Below are positions 1 to 7,406 of a stretch of DNA of 64,000 bases, piece after piece; position 1 is the first letter of the stretch, and each line of letters opens with the position of its first letter. Source of the stretch: Rhodococcus sp. 4CII (GTDB lineage: Bacteria; Actinomycetota; Actinomycetes; Mycobacteriales; Mycobacteriaceae); NCBI RefSeq assembly GCF_014256275.1, contig NZ_JACCFE010000003.1, positions 1 to 64,000 on the forward strand, written 5' to 3'. The notes beneath the pieces are model-generated. The model searched no databases, was not told where the DNA came from, and was given only the letters and a program-made list of their open reading frames with translations. The position numbers and the translations under genes are program-made.

Positions 1-56
1 CCCCCCGAAAGTCGTCGTCCCCGCTTAAACACTGTCGGCTCTGCGGCACTTACATA

Positions 57-86
57 ATGTACATACATTGGCGATACGAATGTACC
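57..86. promoter_or_regulatory. Candidate operator upstream of the XRE gene
   Basis: A perfect 8-bp palindrome ATGTACAT (57-64) is followed by a second half-like copy ATGTACC (80-86). A -10-like TATATA lies at about 113-118, so these boxes sit where a repressor of the downstream XRE gene would bind. ATGTACC recurs at 3592-3598, upstream of the nucleoside hydrolase operon at the other end of the module. The operator role is inferred from position and repetition. Confidence 0.4.
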
Positions 87-154
87 TAACCGTTCTGCGT
101 TTACGCAACGCTTATATAAGGTGTGGGTGTGACGTGTCGCGCGGGAGCATTGGG

Positions 155-177
155 TTAAAGACGCCTGTCGTCTTTAA
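155..177. promoter_or_regulatory. Perfect 9-bp inverted repeat before the XRE start
   Basis: TTAAAGACG and CGTCTTTAA form a perfect 9-bp inverted repeat around the 5-bp loop CCTGT, ending 13 bp before the chosen ATG at 191. It could be an autoregulatory operator or an mRNA hairpin that limits translation. Only the symmetry and position are seen. Confidence 0.5.
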
Positions 178-190
178 GTACGCTGCTTCC

Positions 191-784
191 ATGCCCGACA
201 TGCAGCAGTTCGCCGATGTGGTCAATCTGCGTCGACGTCAGTTGGGGCTGAGTCTTGCCGCTGTCGCAGCACAAGGCGGGCCATCTGAGCCGACGATGGT
301 GAGGATCGAAAGCGGCGAGTCACCGCCCCTGCGCGTTGCGACGTTTAAGAAACTCGATCACGTGCTGCGATGGGTTGAGGGAAGTGCTGCGACAACATAC
401 GAGGGTGGCGAGCCAACACCGTTGGGCTCCGATGAGGTCGGTGCGCCAGCTGGTGAAGTATCGATTACATACTCAGCATTGGGCGAACTTGTCGAGGTGA
501 GCGCCGAGCTTCGCCGGCTTGCCAACGACATTGACGAGCCAGAGCTGTCTGACGCCGTCGATCGTTTACGTACTCTGATCTCGCCGCACATAGGCAAAGT
601 CGCATCGGCGATGCTCCGAAATCGGGGAGAACAGGGGCACATCAGCCCGACTTGGGTTGCGCAGGCGCTTGAAGAATTTTGGTCCGTACCTCCGGACGAC
701 ATCACCCCGGCACGAACGAAAGCCAATATTCGACGTCGTTCTCTGGCCCACGACCTAACGAAGGATGATGATGCAGATGACTGA
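191..784 (+). CDS. XRE-type helix-turn-helix regulator
   Basis: A 197-residue protein with an N-terminal HTH (about residues 5-55: VVNLRRRQLGLSLAAVAAQ, then SEPTMVRIESGE, the usual XRE recognition-helix pattern) and a long C-terminal region without a recognised domain. The open frame extends upstream to 68, but the HTH homology begins just after the ATG at 191, and the 9-bp inverted repeat would lie inside the longer version. No strong Shine-Dalgarno is seen. It overlaps the next gene by 20 bp, suggesting coupling. An ImmA/IrrE-type protease is encoded nearby, and such proteases typically cleave an XRE repressor, so this is the likely substrate and local repressor. That role is inferred. Confidence 0.7.
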   Translation: MPDMQQFADVVNLRRRQLGLSLAAVAAQGGPSEPTMVRIESGESPPLRVATFKKLDHVLRWVEGSAATTYEGGEPTPLGSDEVGAPAGEVSITYSALGELVEVSAELRRLANDIDEPELSDAVDRLRTLISPHIGKVASAMLRNRGEQGHISPTWVAQALEEFWSVPPDDITPARTKANIRRRSLAHDLTKDDDADD

Positions 785-1145
785 CGAAGTCACCGACCGC
801 CAGAAAGTTGAGTTGCTTCTCAGCGTTACGGCACTGAGTAGTGGTGAAGTTGCGGCGTCGCTCGATTGCAGCGAGCAGGCTCTCTTGGCTGGCGATCTCA
901 CCGTAGGCCAGCAGCATCGGTTCGTTGAGATCAGCGGCGTTTTCAACGACAAGAGTGCTGCTCACGCCACTTACTTCGGTACTCCCGGTGAGAATGACGC
1001 CTACACCGAACTCCGTCTGTTGAAGGTTTTGGTCGCTGCGGGGCCCGAGTGCGTAATGTTGCGTGGGTCTGCCAATGCGAGTCAGCGTAAAGCGCTTCTG
1101 GTCAGTCTCGAAGAGATCGGGAATCCCAACGCCGCGCAAGATTGA
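765..1145 (+). CDS. Small hypothetical protein coupled to the XRE gene
   Basis: A 126-residue soluble protein of unknown family, rich in Ala, Leu and Glu, with a short HTH-like stretch near the N terminus (LLSVTALSSGEVAASL, about residues 17-33). Several in-frame ATGs lie at 765, 768, 771 and 777; an AAGGA element just upstream favours one of the later ones. It overlaps the 3' end of the XRE gene. Its own 3' end overlaps the convergent membrane protein gene by 44 bp. It may be an accessory regulator of the same module. Confidence 0.55.
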   Translation: MMMQMTDEVTDRQKVELLLSVTALSSGEVAASLDCSEQALLAGDLTVGQQHRFVEISGVFNDKSAAHATYFGTPGENDAYTELRLLKVLVAAGPECVMLRGSANASQRKALLVSLEEIGNPNAAQD

Positions 1146-2121
1146 TGACATCGGTTGCGGTGACTCGGGAGTCAGTGAGGGTCTTCGTATTCGGCACGCG
1201 CGGGGCGGAGTGTAGGTCCGTGATTGTGACTGTCGCTGGGTCTAGTCCGAGGTCGTAGAGGGTGTCAATGCACTCCGTGATCATCCGAACGGTGCGCGCG
1301 TCTGGTCCGAGATCTTTCATATCGAGCTTTACGTGCGGGGCGGCGTCGGTTAGGTCTCGCCACAGAACTTGAAGGTCAGTGACGTTGACGGATGAACGGT
1401 TGATAGCACTTTCACCACTCGTTCGCCGGACCACCGCCGCTGCACCGACCAACGCCACCACCAAAGTGAAGTACGCGAAGAGGTTCCCGTTTGAGTTCCG
1501 CTGGAACTGCTCTGCCGGTCCAATCTCGCCGGTGGCGGCACGAATTGCGTACCACAACAACGTGAGCGCATTGAGACCTGTGGCCAGGAAGAGGCCAACG
1601 ACCGTAGCCGAAGGCGCGAGCAGTCCGCGGTTCGGCCTATCGGTTCGGATCGCGGCGGCGAGAACTGTCGCGGCATACGCTTCGAACACGACGATCGAGC
1701 CTGCATAGATTGTGAAATAAGCGACCGCGATGCCCTGCGGATGCACCGCTTCAATGACATGGTCACGTTGACCAGCCAACCCGTCGAGAGCGATCAGGCC
1801 AGCTGATGCAGCGACCACCCCGGAGGCCAGGCGGGCGGGCCGTAGACGTTTCGCTGCACTTGCTGCTGCCCAAGCTGCAACCGCGGCTGCTACTACACAC
1901 AGGACGTGTGCAGCCAACCGGACCGTGCGGGCATCAAGGTAGAAGGTGAGCGCGTCGTTGATGGGGCCAGCCTTAAGGGTGTCTACCGCGGTGAAGCACA
2001 GGATGAGCATGGTGACGATCCGTGCATGTCGGCTGCGGACCAGGCAGAAGCGGGAGATCACAACGATCCAGGCAAAGATGAGTATGCCCAGATCGAGAGC
2101 GAGTGGCAGGTGGTTTCTCAT
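1102..2121 (-). CDS. Polytopic membrane protein (MAB_1171c-type putative transporter)
   Basis: A 339-residue protein with about seven hydrophobic helices in the first 230 residues and a soluble C-terminal tail of about 110 residues. The architecture resembles MAB_1171c-family putative transporters, which in actinobacteria often sit beside ImmA/IrrE proteases and XRE regulators. The start at 2121 is chosen because its ATG overlaps the upstream stop as ATGA (2118-2121), so translation is probably coupled; the frame opens 12 codons earlier. Transported substrate or sensor role is unknown. Third gene of the -strand operon. Confidence 0.6.
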   Translation of the reverse strand: MRNHLPLALDLGILIFAWIVVISRFCLVRSRHARIVTMLILCFTAVDTLKAGPINDALTFYLDARTVRLAAHVLCVVAAAVAAWAAASAAKRLRPARLASGVVAASAGLIALDGLAGQRDHVIEAVHPQGIAVAYFTIYAGSIVVFEAYAATVLAAAIRTDRPNRGLLAPSATVVGLFLATGLNALTLLWYAIRAATGEIGPAEQFQRNSNGNLFAYFTLVVALVGAAAVVRRTSGESAINRSSVNVTDLQVLWRDLTDAAPHVKLDMKDLGPDARTVRMITECIDTLYDLGLDPATVTITDLHSAPRVPNTKTLTDSRVTATDVINLARRWDSRSLRD

Positions 2122-2657
2122 CGGCTCGCGTAGGCCTGAATCATGTTGTTGGCACACACGATCTGCACAGAGCTACGCAACGCTTTGAAGTCCAGATCAT
2201 CGAGTAGGGTCAGAATCAGCAGTTTGGTAGCCAAGTACTCGGCTCCGTACTCCGCGATGGTGTCGTATTCGGTTCGTTTGAGTGCGTCCTTGAGAAGTTC
2301 CGGAGACAGTGACGGGAACCAAGCGGTCAGCATTTGGTCGTCCAGTACTTCGGTCATTCCGCAGCTGTGGTCCAGAAGGATATGTGCTAGTTCGTGGCAG
2401 ATTATCAGTGTGGCCCGCCACGATCCTGCTCTGTGATCATAAAACACGTAATCGGTGTTGTTTCGGGCGCGCAAGAGGAATCCGGAAGGCCGATCCTCCA
2501 GACCAGAGACCGGGAAGGGTACGAGCAAAACGCGCCTGCCGGTGCGGGCGGAGCAGAATTGGCGCAGGTCCTCGACTGTCACTGCGTGGTGGCGGAGTGC
2601 CTGCGCCACAATGCGCCGCGCCTTCAATCGAGTGAGATACCGTCTCAGCCCGATCAT
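2118..2657 (-). CDS. ImmA/IrrE-family zinc metallopeptidase
   Basis: A 179-residue protein with the zinc-metallopeptidase motif HELAH at residues 88-92 (ICHELAHILLDH) and a downstream EYGAEYLATKLL helix that can supply the third ligand. Size and motif fit the ImmA/IrrE family, whose members inactivate XRE repressors by proteolysis after a stress or signal. It is the middle gene of an operon: its ATG overlaps the nucleoside hydrolase stop (ATGA, 2654-2657) and its stop overlaps the membrane protein start. The likely target is the XRE protein encoded at 191-784 (inferred). Confidence 0.85.
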   Translation of the reverse strand: MIGLRRYLTRLKARRIVAQALRHHAVTVEDLRQFCSARTGRRVLLVPFPVSGLEDRPSGFLLRARNNTDYVFYDHRAGSWRATLIICHELAHILLDHSCGMTEVLDDQMLTAWFPSLSPELLKDALKRTEYDTIAEYGAEYLATKLLILTLLDDLDFKALRSSVQIVCANNMIQAYASR

Positions 2658-3553
2658 TGAATCCCCCGCCGCAACATCGTGCGGACTGCTTCTCCATCAA
2701 TTCCTGTCGCGATCTGGTGAGGACCTGGTCCTACAACCTTCAGTACAGGTCCGGAATCAGATCCGTCGACCACGCTCAGCCGGCCGGACTCCGTCACAAG
2801 GCCAGCTGCCGCCGCGTCCACCAAGCACGCGGCAGTGACGCCATCGTGTGCCGGAACCCGCCAGCACTCCTGAGGGTCGTACCCGTAGGCCGCTCCTCGG
2901 CTGACCCCGTAGTCCTGATGGACTCGGCGAAGAATTCTGCCGGGCGCACCACTGCCGAAGTCCCCGTTTACGAGCAGCACGGTGCGAGTGACATCGATTC
3001 CTATCCAGAGTGCATGCAGCTCCGAGGACGCGACATGCTGGGAGGCAACCGGATCATGTCGAGTATTGGTATCTCCGACCTGCCGCAACCATTCACTATT
3101 GCTCGCACCGTGACCACCCATGATCACTACGCGTTTGAGCAGTTCGGGTAACCGTGGCTCACGCGTTAGAGCTGCCGACAGATTCGTCAGAGGCCCGATG
3201 CATAACAATTCACCTTCACCTGCATGGTCACGAGCGAACCGAACGAGTATTTCTACTGCATTCGTTGGACCGGCCCACCGCGGCCGAGGCACTTCGGTCC
3301 CACCGAGGCCATCTGGTCCGTGAGCGTCGCCGCGCCGCCACGAAGTGTGTGGATGAGACCCGCTGGTCACCGGTATGTGGTTTGCGTCCACCGCGTCGAG
3401 CACGTATCGGGCATTCGCTGCCGCTTCTTCTGCCGTGCAATTTCCCCAGGTCGACGTGACACCTACTAGCTCGATGTCTGTCGAGCCGACGAGAAAGGCC
3501 AACGCCAGTGCGTCGTCCACCCCGCAGTCGCTGTCCACGAGAACGTGTCGCAA
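2654..3553 (-). CDS. Inosine-uridine preferring nucleoside hydrolase family protein
   Basis: A 299-residue IunH-family protein. The calcium-binding DSDCGVDDALAL motif lies at the extreme N terminus, CIGPLTNL is in the middle, and HDGVTAACLV near the C terminus supplies the conserved His-Asp. The family hydrolyses the N-glycosidic bond of nucleosides. The start is set at TTG 3553 because GGGAG lies about 7 nt upstream and the protein then begins directly with the first active-site strand; a longer ATG start at 3586 is possible. It is first gene of an overlapping operon with the ImmA-type protease and membrane protein. Membership in such an operon is unusual for a salvage enzyme; substrate could be a nucleoside or a related nucleotide. 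Confidence 0.8.
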   Translation of the reverse strand: MRHVLVDSDCGVDDALALAFLVGSTDIELVGVTSTWGNCTAEEAAANARYVLDAVDANHIPVTSGSHPHTSWRRGDAHGPDGLGGTEVPRPRWAGPTNAVEILVRFARDHAGEGELLCIGPLTNLSAALTREPRLPELLKRVVIMGGHGASNSEWLRQVGDTNTRHDPVASQHVASSELHALWIGIDVTRTVLLVNGDFGSGAPGRILRRVHQDYGVSRGAAYGYDPQECWRVPAHDGVTAACLVDAAAAGLVTESGRLSVVDGSDSGPVLKVVGPGPHQIATGIDGEAVRTMLRRGIQ

Positions 3554-3591
3554 ATCGAGTCTCCCAGATATAGATAAGTGCCACATCGCTC

Positions 3592-3598
3592 ATGTACC
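3592..3598. promoter_or_regulatory. Second copy of the ATGTACC box
   Basis: ATGTACC just upstream of the nucleoside hydrolase gene matches the box at 80-86 upstream of the XRE gene, with TAAC nearby in both. A single regulator, plausibly the XRE protein, could act at both ends of the module. Seven bases can match by chance. Confidence 0.3.
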
Positions 3599-3742
3599 GC
3601 TAACATAGGTAGAGGAACGGAACGACTTGCTCGGATATGACGGCAACAATATCTGGATTTACCCAGCGTGTCGGAGCGCCTTGGCGGTCCAATCTGGACC
3701 AGGATGGACGTCGTAGAGAAGCTTCAAGGCAAGGAGATTCGG

Positions 3743-3940
3743 ATGGCTATGCCAAGCAAAGGCGATCGTGGCCGTTTGGGCCGTGTTCCGACTGCCGTGT
3801 ACAGCGATCTCGAAAAACTGGCCGAGAAGGCTGGGGCAAGCTCAGTTAGCCAGTACGTCTCTGACTTGTTGTCCCTGCATACCGGGCATCCCGAGCTAGT
3901 GCGCGAACTGGACCAGGGGGTGTTGCCACTCTCCGCATAG
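3743..3940 (+). CDS. Small ribbon-helix-helix-like DNA-binding protein
   Basis: A 65-residue basic protein. RLGRVPTAVYSDLEKLAEKA followed by SSVSQYVSDLL has the strand-helix-helix pattern of CopG/Arc-type RHH proteins. The start at 3743 is supported by AAGGAG (3731-3736) with 6-nt spacing; the frame opens at 3668. It lies just upstream of the replication initiator, a usual place for a plasmid copy-control or autorepressor protein, but no target site was identified. Confidence 0.6.
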   Translation: MAMPSKGDRGRLGRVPTAVYSDLEKLAEKAGASSVSQYVSDLLSLHTGHPELVRELDQGVLPLSA

Positions 3941-4026
3941 GACGCGAAAGCGAGACTCCAACACCAAAGGATTACTCGCGAGCCGCCACATACTTATCCG
4001 CGGTGCCGCTGACCAGCTGAGAAACC

Positions 4027-4057
4027 AAAAACCCCCGGCGGGTAGGCCGAGGGTTTT
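4027..4057. terminator. Bidirectional hairpin terminator
   Basis: AAAAACCCCCGGC (4027-4039) pairs with GCCGAGGGTTTT (4046-4057) with one mismatch around a short GGGTAG-type loop. A-rich on the 5' side and T-rich on the 3' side, it looks like an intrinsic terminator usable in both directions, between the RHH gene and the replication initiator. Confidence 0.65.
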
Positions 4058-4126
4058 CGAGGTTGGTGAGATTCGAGTTACCAGCTCGAATCTCAGTGGT
4101 ACTGCATCTCCCCGAAGGGACAGACT

Positions 4127-6034
4127 TTGCCGGTCTGGTCTCAGGGTATCTCACGCCCTGATGCAGGTCTAGAAACCCATGCGCGTGTCACCCCGCCACT
4201 TGGTGACCCCGATAACACACAACGGCTCTACAGCACGTGTACTCGACTGTGGTCGCCGCGCCGACGAGTCCGCATCGATCCAGACCGACAACACAACTAC
4301 AGTGCCGCTGTCTCCATCCCAGCGCAGCTGCCGGAGTTTCCGTGGGCGGTCTACCTCACCGACTCCGACCGGCGGTTTCGCCTGCTCGGATTCGACTTCG
4401 ACAGCGGCCGCCATGGACGCGGCATCGCGCTCGAGGATTCGGAACGTCTCGCCTCTCAGCTGACCGAGCTGGGAGTGGCGCATCTGCGAACTCACTCCGG
4501 ACCCACCGGCGGGCAACACGTATGGGTCCGGCTTGCCGAAACCGGCGCAGACCCGGACAAGGTTCGGCGACTGGCGCATGCCCTCGCCCAGCACTACCCC
4601 AGTCTCGACACCTCGGCCCTGACGAATCCGGCGACAGGCGCGGTGCGCCCGCCGGGAGCGCCACACCGGGCAGGAGGCCGCTCGACCCCACATCTGCAAG
4701 GCCAGGCCCTCTCGGCGGCGCTCGATGAAGTCGGCCGCGGAACCACACCCGAAGTCGTCACCTGGCTACTCGCGCGCCATCCCCACAGTGAACCATCTCC
4801 ATCCGCCGTCGCCCGTAGCTCGCGCGCACTGCGGATCGTGGAGGACGCCGCGGGTCCCCGGCTCGACCGCCCCCGCCGGCCCCTTCCCCACCGAACCGCA
4901 GCCTTACTAGGTGCCGCACCGGCACCGGGCACCGACCGCAGCGCCCTGACCCACACGATCTTCCTGTCCATGGCGCGGGCTGGGCACTCACTGGACGACG
5001 CCCGGGCCGCGGTTGCCGCCGCCCCGGGGCTGATTCGGCTTCGTGAGGACGCGGCCCGCGGCCGCGGCGACACAGAACGCCAATGGTCCCGCGCCCTCAC
5101 CCGGGCCGCTACCTTTCCCGCTGACCCCGGCCAGGCTCCACGTGAGACGATCGACGACGAGCTCGACGGCGTGGAATATGCCCTCGGCGCGACAACGGCG
5201 CGCTGGGGCCGGCGCGGCGGGGCTAGTGACGAGCGGATCCTGCACGCGCTGACCAGCTTGGCGCGCAGCGCCCGGACTCGGGTTCTCGACATCGACTGCC
5301 GACGTCTGGCGCAGGCGTGCGCCCTGGACGCCTCCACGGTATCGAGAAGGCTGCGTGTGTTGGCAGGGGAAGGCTGGGTCACGTTGACAACTCCCAGCGC
5401 CGGGACGCGAGCTGCGAGGTGGACCCTCAACCTGCCCTCAGATGTGGGTATAGACACCTCTAATGCAACACAAGGGGAACCCGCCCCCGCCTCCGGAATT
5501 GGGCTTCCCCTTCTGACTCATCACACCCACGATCTATGGACCTCATCGATGTGCGGTGGGTTGGGTGCGGCGACCGCACGGGTTCACTGGTTCTACCGGT
5601 CAGGGGTGCAGAGCCCGAACGACCTGTCTGACAAGACCGGTTACACCACCGAGTTCATTGAAAGAGCCCTCAGTCGCCTTCATTTGGCGGGACTGCTCAT
5701 CTCCGCGGCCACGGGCGAGAAGTTGCTCCGGGTGTTTGAGTCCGCCGCAAAGATCCGTGGGGTGGCGGGTACCAACGCACGCCGTACGTCACGACATCTG
5801 GTGGACCGAGAGTTGTTTACCTGGTGGAATGAAGAGCAACAGTGGCGGACTACGCGGGGTAAGAAGCGCGGGACACGCCGAACTAACTTGACCGGGGCGT
5901 TTGCACTACCAATTTCGGCGCCGGCGAGGGTCCGCTACGGCAGGTTCCCCACCAGATCGAACGGACGAGCCGATTACTCCACTGCTCGGGCCATCGTGGC
6001 TCAGATCAATTCAGCCGGTCGGTCGGCCGCATGA
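4127..6034 (+). CDS. Plasmid replication initiator with primase-polymerase (AEP-like) N-terminal domain
   Basis: A 635-residue protein. Residues about 60-190 carry an archaeo-eukaryotic-primase-like signature: LLGFDFDSG (hhhDhD motif), SGPTGGQHVWVRL (sxH motif), and a later GAVRPPGAPHRAGG segment. A region near residues 355-440 resembles a winged helix (CRRLAQACALDASTVSRRLRVL), and a second HTH-like stretch lies near 520-560. The TTG start at 4127 is preceded by GAAGGGA with 6-nt spacing. PrimPol plus HTH fusions are known as replication proteins of actinobacterial plasmids. The candidate iteron cluster at 6410-6507 lies just downstream. Function is inferred from motifs and context. Confidence 0.7.
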   Translation: MPVWSQGISRPDAGLETHARVTPPLGDPDNTQRLYSTCTRLWSPRRRVRIDPDRQHNYSAAVSIPAQLPEFPWAVYLTDSDRRFRLLGFDFDSGRHGRGIALEDSERLASQLTELGVAHLRTHSGPTGGQHVWVRLAETGADPDKVRRLAHALAQHYPSLDTSALTNPATGAVRPPGAPHRAGGRSTPHLQGQALSAALDEVGRGTTPEVVTWLLARHPHSEPSPSAVARSSRALRIVEDAAGPRLDRPRRPLPHRTAALLGAAPAPGTDRSALTHTIFLSMARAGHSLDDARAAVAAAPGLIRLREDAARGRGDTERQWSRALTRAATFPADPGQAPRETIDDELDGVEYALGATTARWGRRGGASDERILHALTSLARSARTRVLDIDCRRLAQACALDASTVSRRLRVLAGEGWVTLTTPSAGTRAARWTLNLPSDVGIDTSNATQGEPAPASGIGLPLLTHHTHDLWTSSMCGGLGAATARVHWFYRSGVQSPNDLSDKTGYTTEFIERALSRLHLAGLLISAATGEKLLRVFESAAKIRGVAGTNARRTSRHLVDRELFTWWNEEQQWRTTRGKKRGTRRTNLTGAFALPISAPARVRYGRFPTRSNGRADYSTARAIVAQINSAGRSAA

Positions 6035-6213
6035 CAGCACGATCGACGGCATCGACGAATGTCGCAGCGATACAGATGTGCCTCGATCCGCCGCGGCGCG
6101 CAAGAAGTCGTTCCGGCCGCAGTCTGGCGGTGCGATCGAGGGGCTGCCCCTACGGCGCGTGCCCCTGCAGAAGCGGCGACTGCACCGAGATGGTCCAGTA
6201 TTCTAACGCTCTA

Positions 6214-6233
6214 GCATTGTGACGCTAGAACTG
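6214..6233 (+). repeat. 20-bp motif copy 1 (partner at 7264)
   Basis: GCATTGTGACGCTAGAACTG; the copy at 7264-7283 differs by one base. Both contain the AACGC/GACGC palindrome half-sites that dominate the 10.1-12.3 kb array, with TAACGC or GCGTTAG just upstream. They flank the resolvase remnants. Confidence 0.7.
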
Positions 6234-6409
6234 CATTATCACGGTTCTCGTTTCGGCAACTGCTCGACGAGGGGTGGGAACCGAATACGTCGGAAAGGGG
6301 CCGTGTCCCCGGTATAGGTCCTGTTCAGGTGCGGTCTGTTGTGGCTGTATCGGGTGTGGGTAGGGTGCAGTGTCGCGGACCCGCTTCTCGCACAAATGAC
6401 CAGTTGTGC

Positions 6410-6507
6410 GAGTTCTGAGAACACCTCGCCGGGCTCGTGTCCGCCCAGGTCACCATTCTCAAAACTCCTCTCACAACTCGCAACTTCTGAGAGGGAGTTC
6501 TGCGACA
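6410..6507. repeat. Cluster of five iteron-like boxes (candidate origin)
   Basis: Five copies of a loosely conserved 13-bp box GAGTTNTGAGANN: 6410-6422 (+), 6455-6467 (-), 6467-6479 (-), 6482-6494 (+) and 6495-6507 (+, with TGCGA). Two pairs abut almost head to tail at 12-13 bp spacing and the group is partly an inverted repeat. Short clustered repeats next to a replication initiator gene are typical of iteron origins. The origin function is inferred. Confidence 0.5.
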
Positions 6508-6705
6508 CCATCGGGGATGGGGGTCGCGGTAGTAGCGGCCGAATAATCACCGAGGTACCTGGTCAGTCAGCACGTACTCGCAGCGGTTAGAAAGATCGGG
6601 CTGGGCATAGCAATTGACCTGTATTTCCGCCCGATTCTCGGCGGATACCACGGCTACCCCGTTCCCGAGGGAGGACTACACCCGGACGAAGACCCCGAAG
6701 GCCAG

Positions 6706-7034
6706 CAAGCCGCCGCCGCGCGCGGGCAACCACGGCGGCCGAAGGTGATCGACGATGACGGCGTGCTCTTCGCCAGTGCGCTACCCCGACAAGGGCACCC
6801 CGATCGCGGCATCGTAAGAAGCTGACCATCAAGACCGGCAAGAACGCCGACCAGCAACCCGCGGCCCCTTTCCAGCGTATTCGGTTCCCACCCCCACTGC
6901 GGGTGCTGGTCTTCTTCTCGGAGAACACCCGCGTGCAGTGCGCGGCCACCGCCAGGCGCCGTGTCCGCGAGCGCTCGGTGGAGAGAGGCGACCGAGGGAT
7001 GCTGGCCGGCGTTCTTTGGGTAGCTTCGCTTCAC
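6706..7034. pseudogene. Resolvase C-terminal fragments in opposite orientations
   Basis: On the + strand, about 6725-6765 encodes RRPKVIDDDGVLFASALPRQ and about 6822-6850 encodes KLTIKTGKNADQQP. On the - strand, from 7034, the sequence encodes YPKNAGQHPSVASLHRALAD. These match the C-terminal DNA-binding part of actinobacterial serine recombinases, where a GRPKVIDDDK-type stretch is followed by LTIKTGKNAG-HPSVASLYRAL. Two pieces of the same domain now face each other, with no intact reading frame. It is a decayed resolvase or the scar of an inversion or deletion. Confidence 0.5.
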
Positions 7035-7263
7035 GAAGCGGGGGCGAGGAGTGTGTTGTCATTGTCGACCACCTTCGGCCGGTTGTCGCGGGGCGAACGC
7101 GTGCTTTCTGGCGCACTGGGGGGAGAGGGCGGGGCCTCCCCTCCCCCGCCTCTCATTGTTCCCACCCCAGGTTGACTCTTCGGGTTGTCTTCTCAACGGA
7201 GACAGGGTCGGCCATCGTGTCATTCAGATGCGACGTCGAGCGTTCAAGCGTTCAAGCGTTAGG

Positions 7264-7283
7264 GCATTATGACGCTAGAACTG
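7264..7283 (+). repeat. 20-bp motif copy 2 (partner at 6214)
   Basis: GCATTATGACGCTAGAACTG, one mismatch from the copy at 6214-6233 and about 1.05 kb away in the same orientation. GCGTTAG lies directly upstream. Confidence 0.7.
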
Positions 7284-7406
7284 TGTACGACCGCGAGGCC
7301 TCCGAAGACGGCTCACAACACCAAGGGGAATGCTTTCGAGTGCCATCTAGCGCAGCGTCCGTGTTCGCGGTCGCGACTGGAACTTTCGTCCCGAACGGCA
7401 AGGTTG

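Larger units (their letters stand above)
6035..7406. other. Long intergenic region downstream of rep
   Basis: No intact gene is supported here. The region holds two 20-bp near-identical copies of a TGACGCTAG motif (6214-6233 and 7264-7283), a cluster of five short repeats (6410-6507), and fragments of serine-recombinase coding sequence in opposite orientations (about 6706-7034). It looks like an origin plus recombination scar. Confidence 0.5.
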
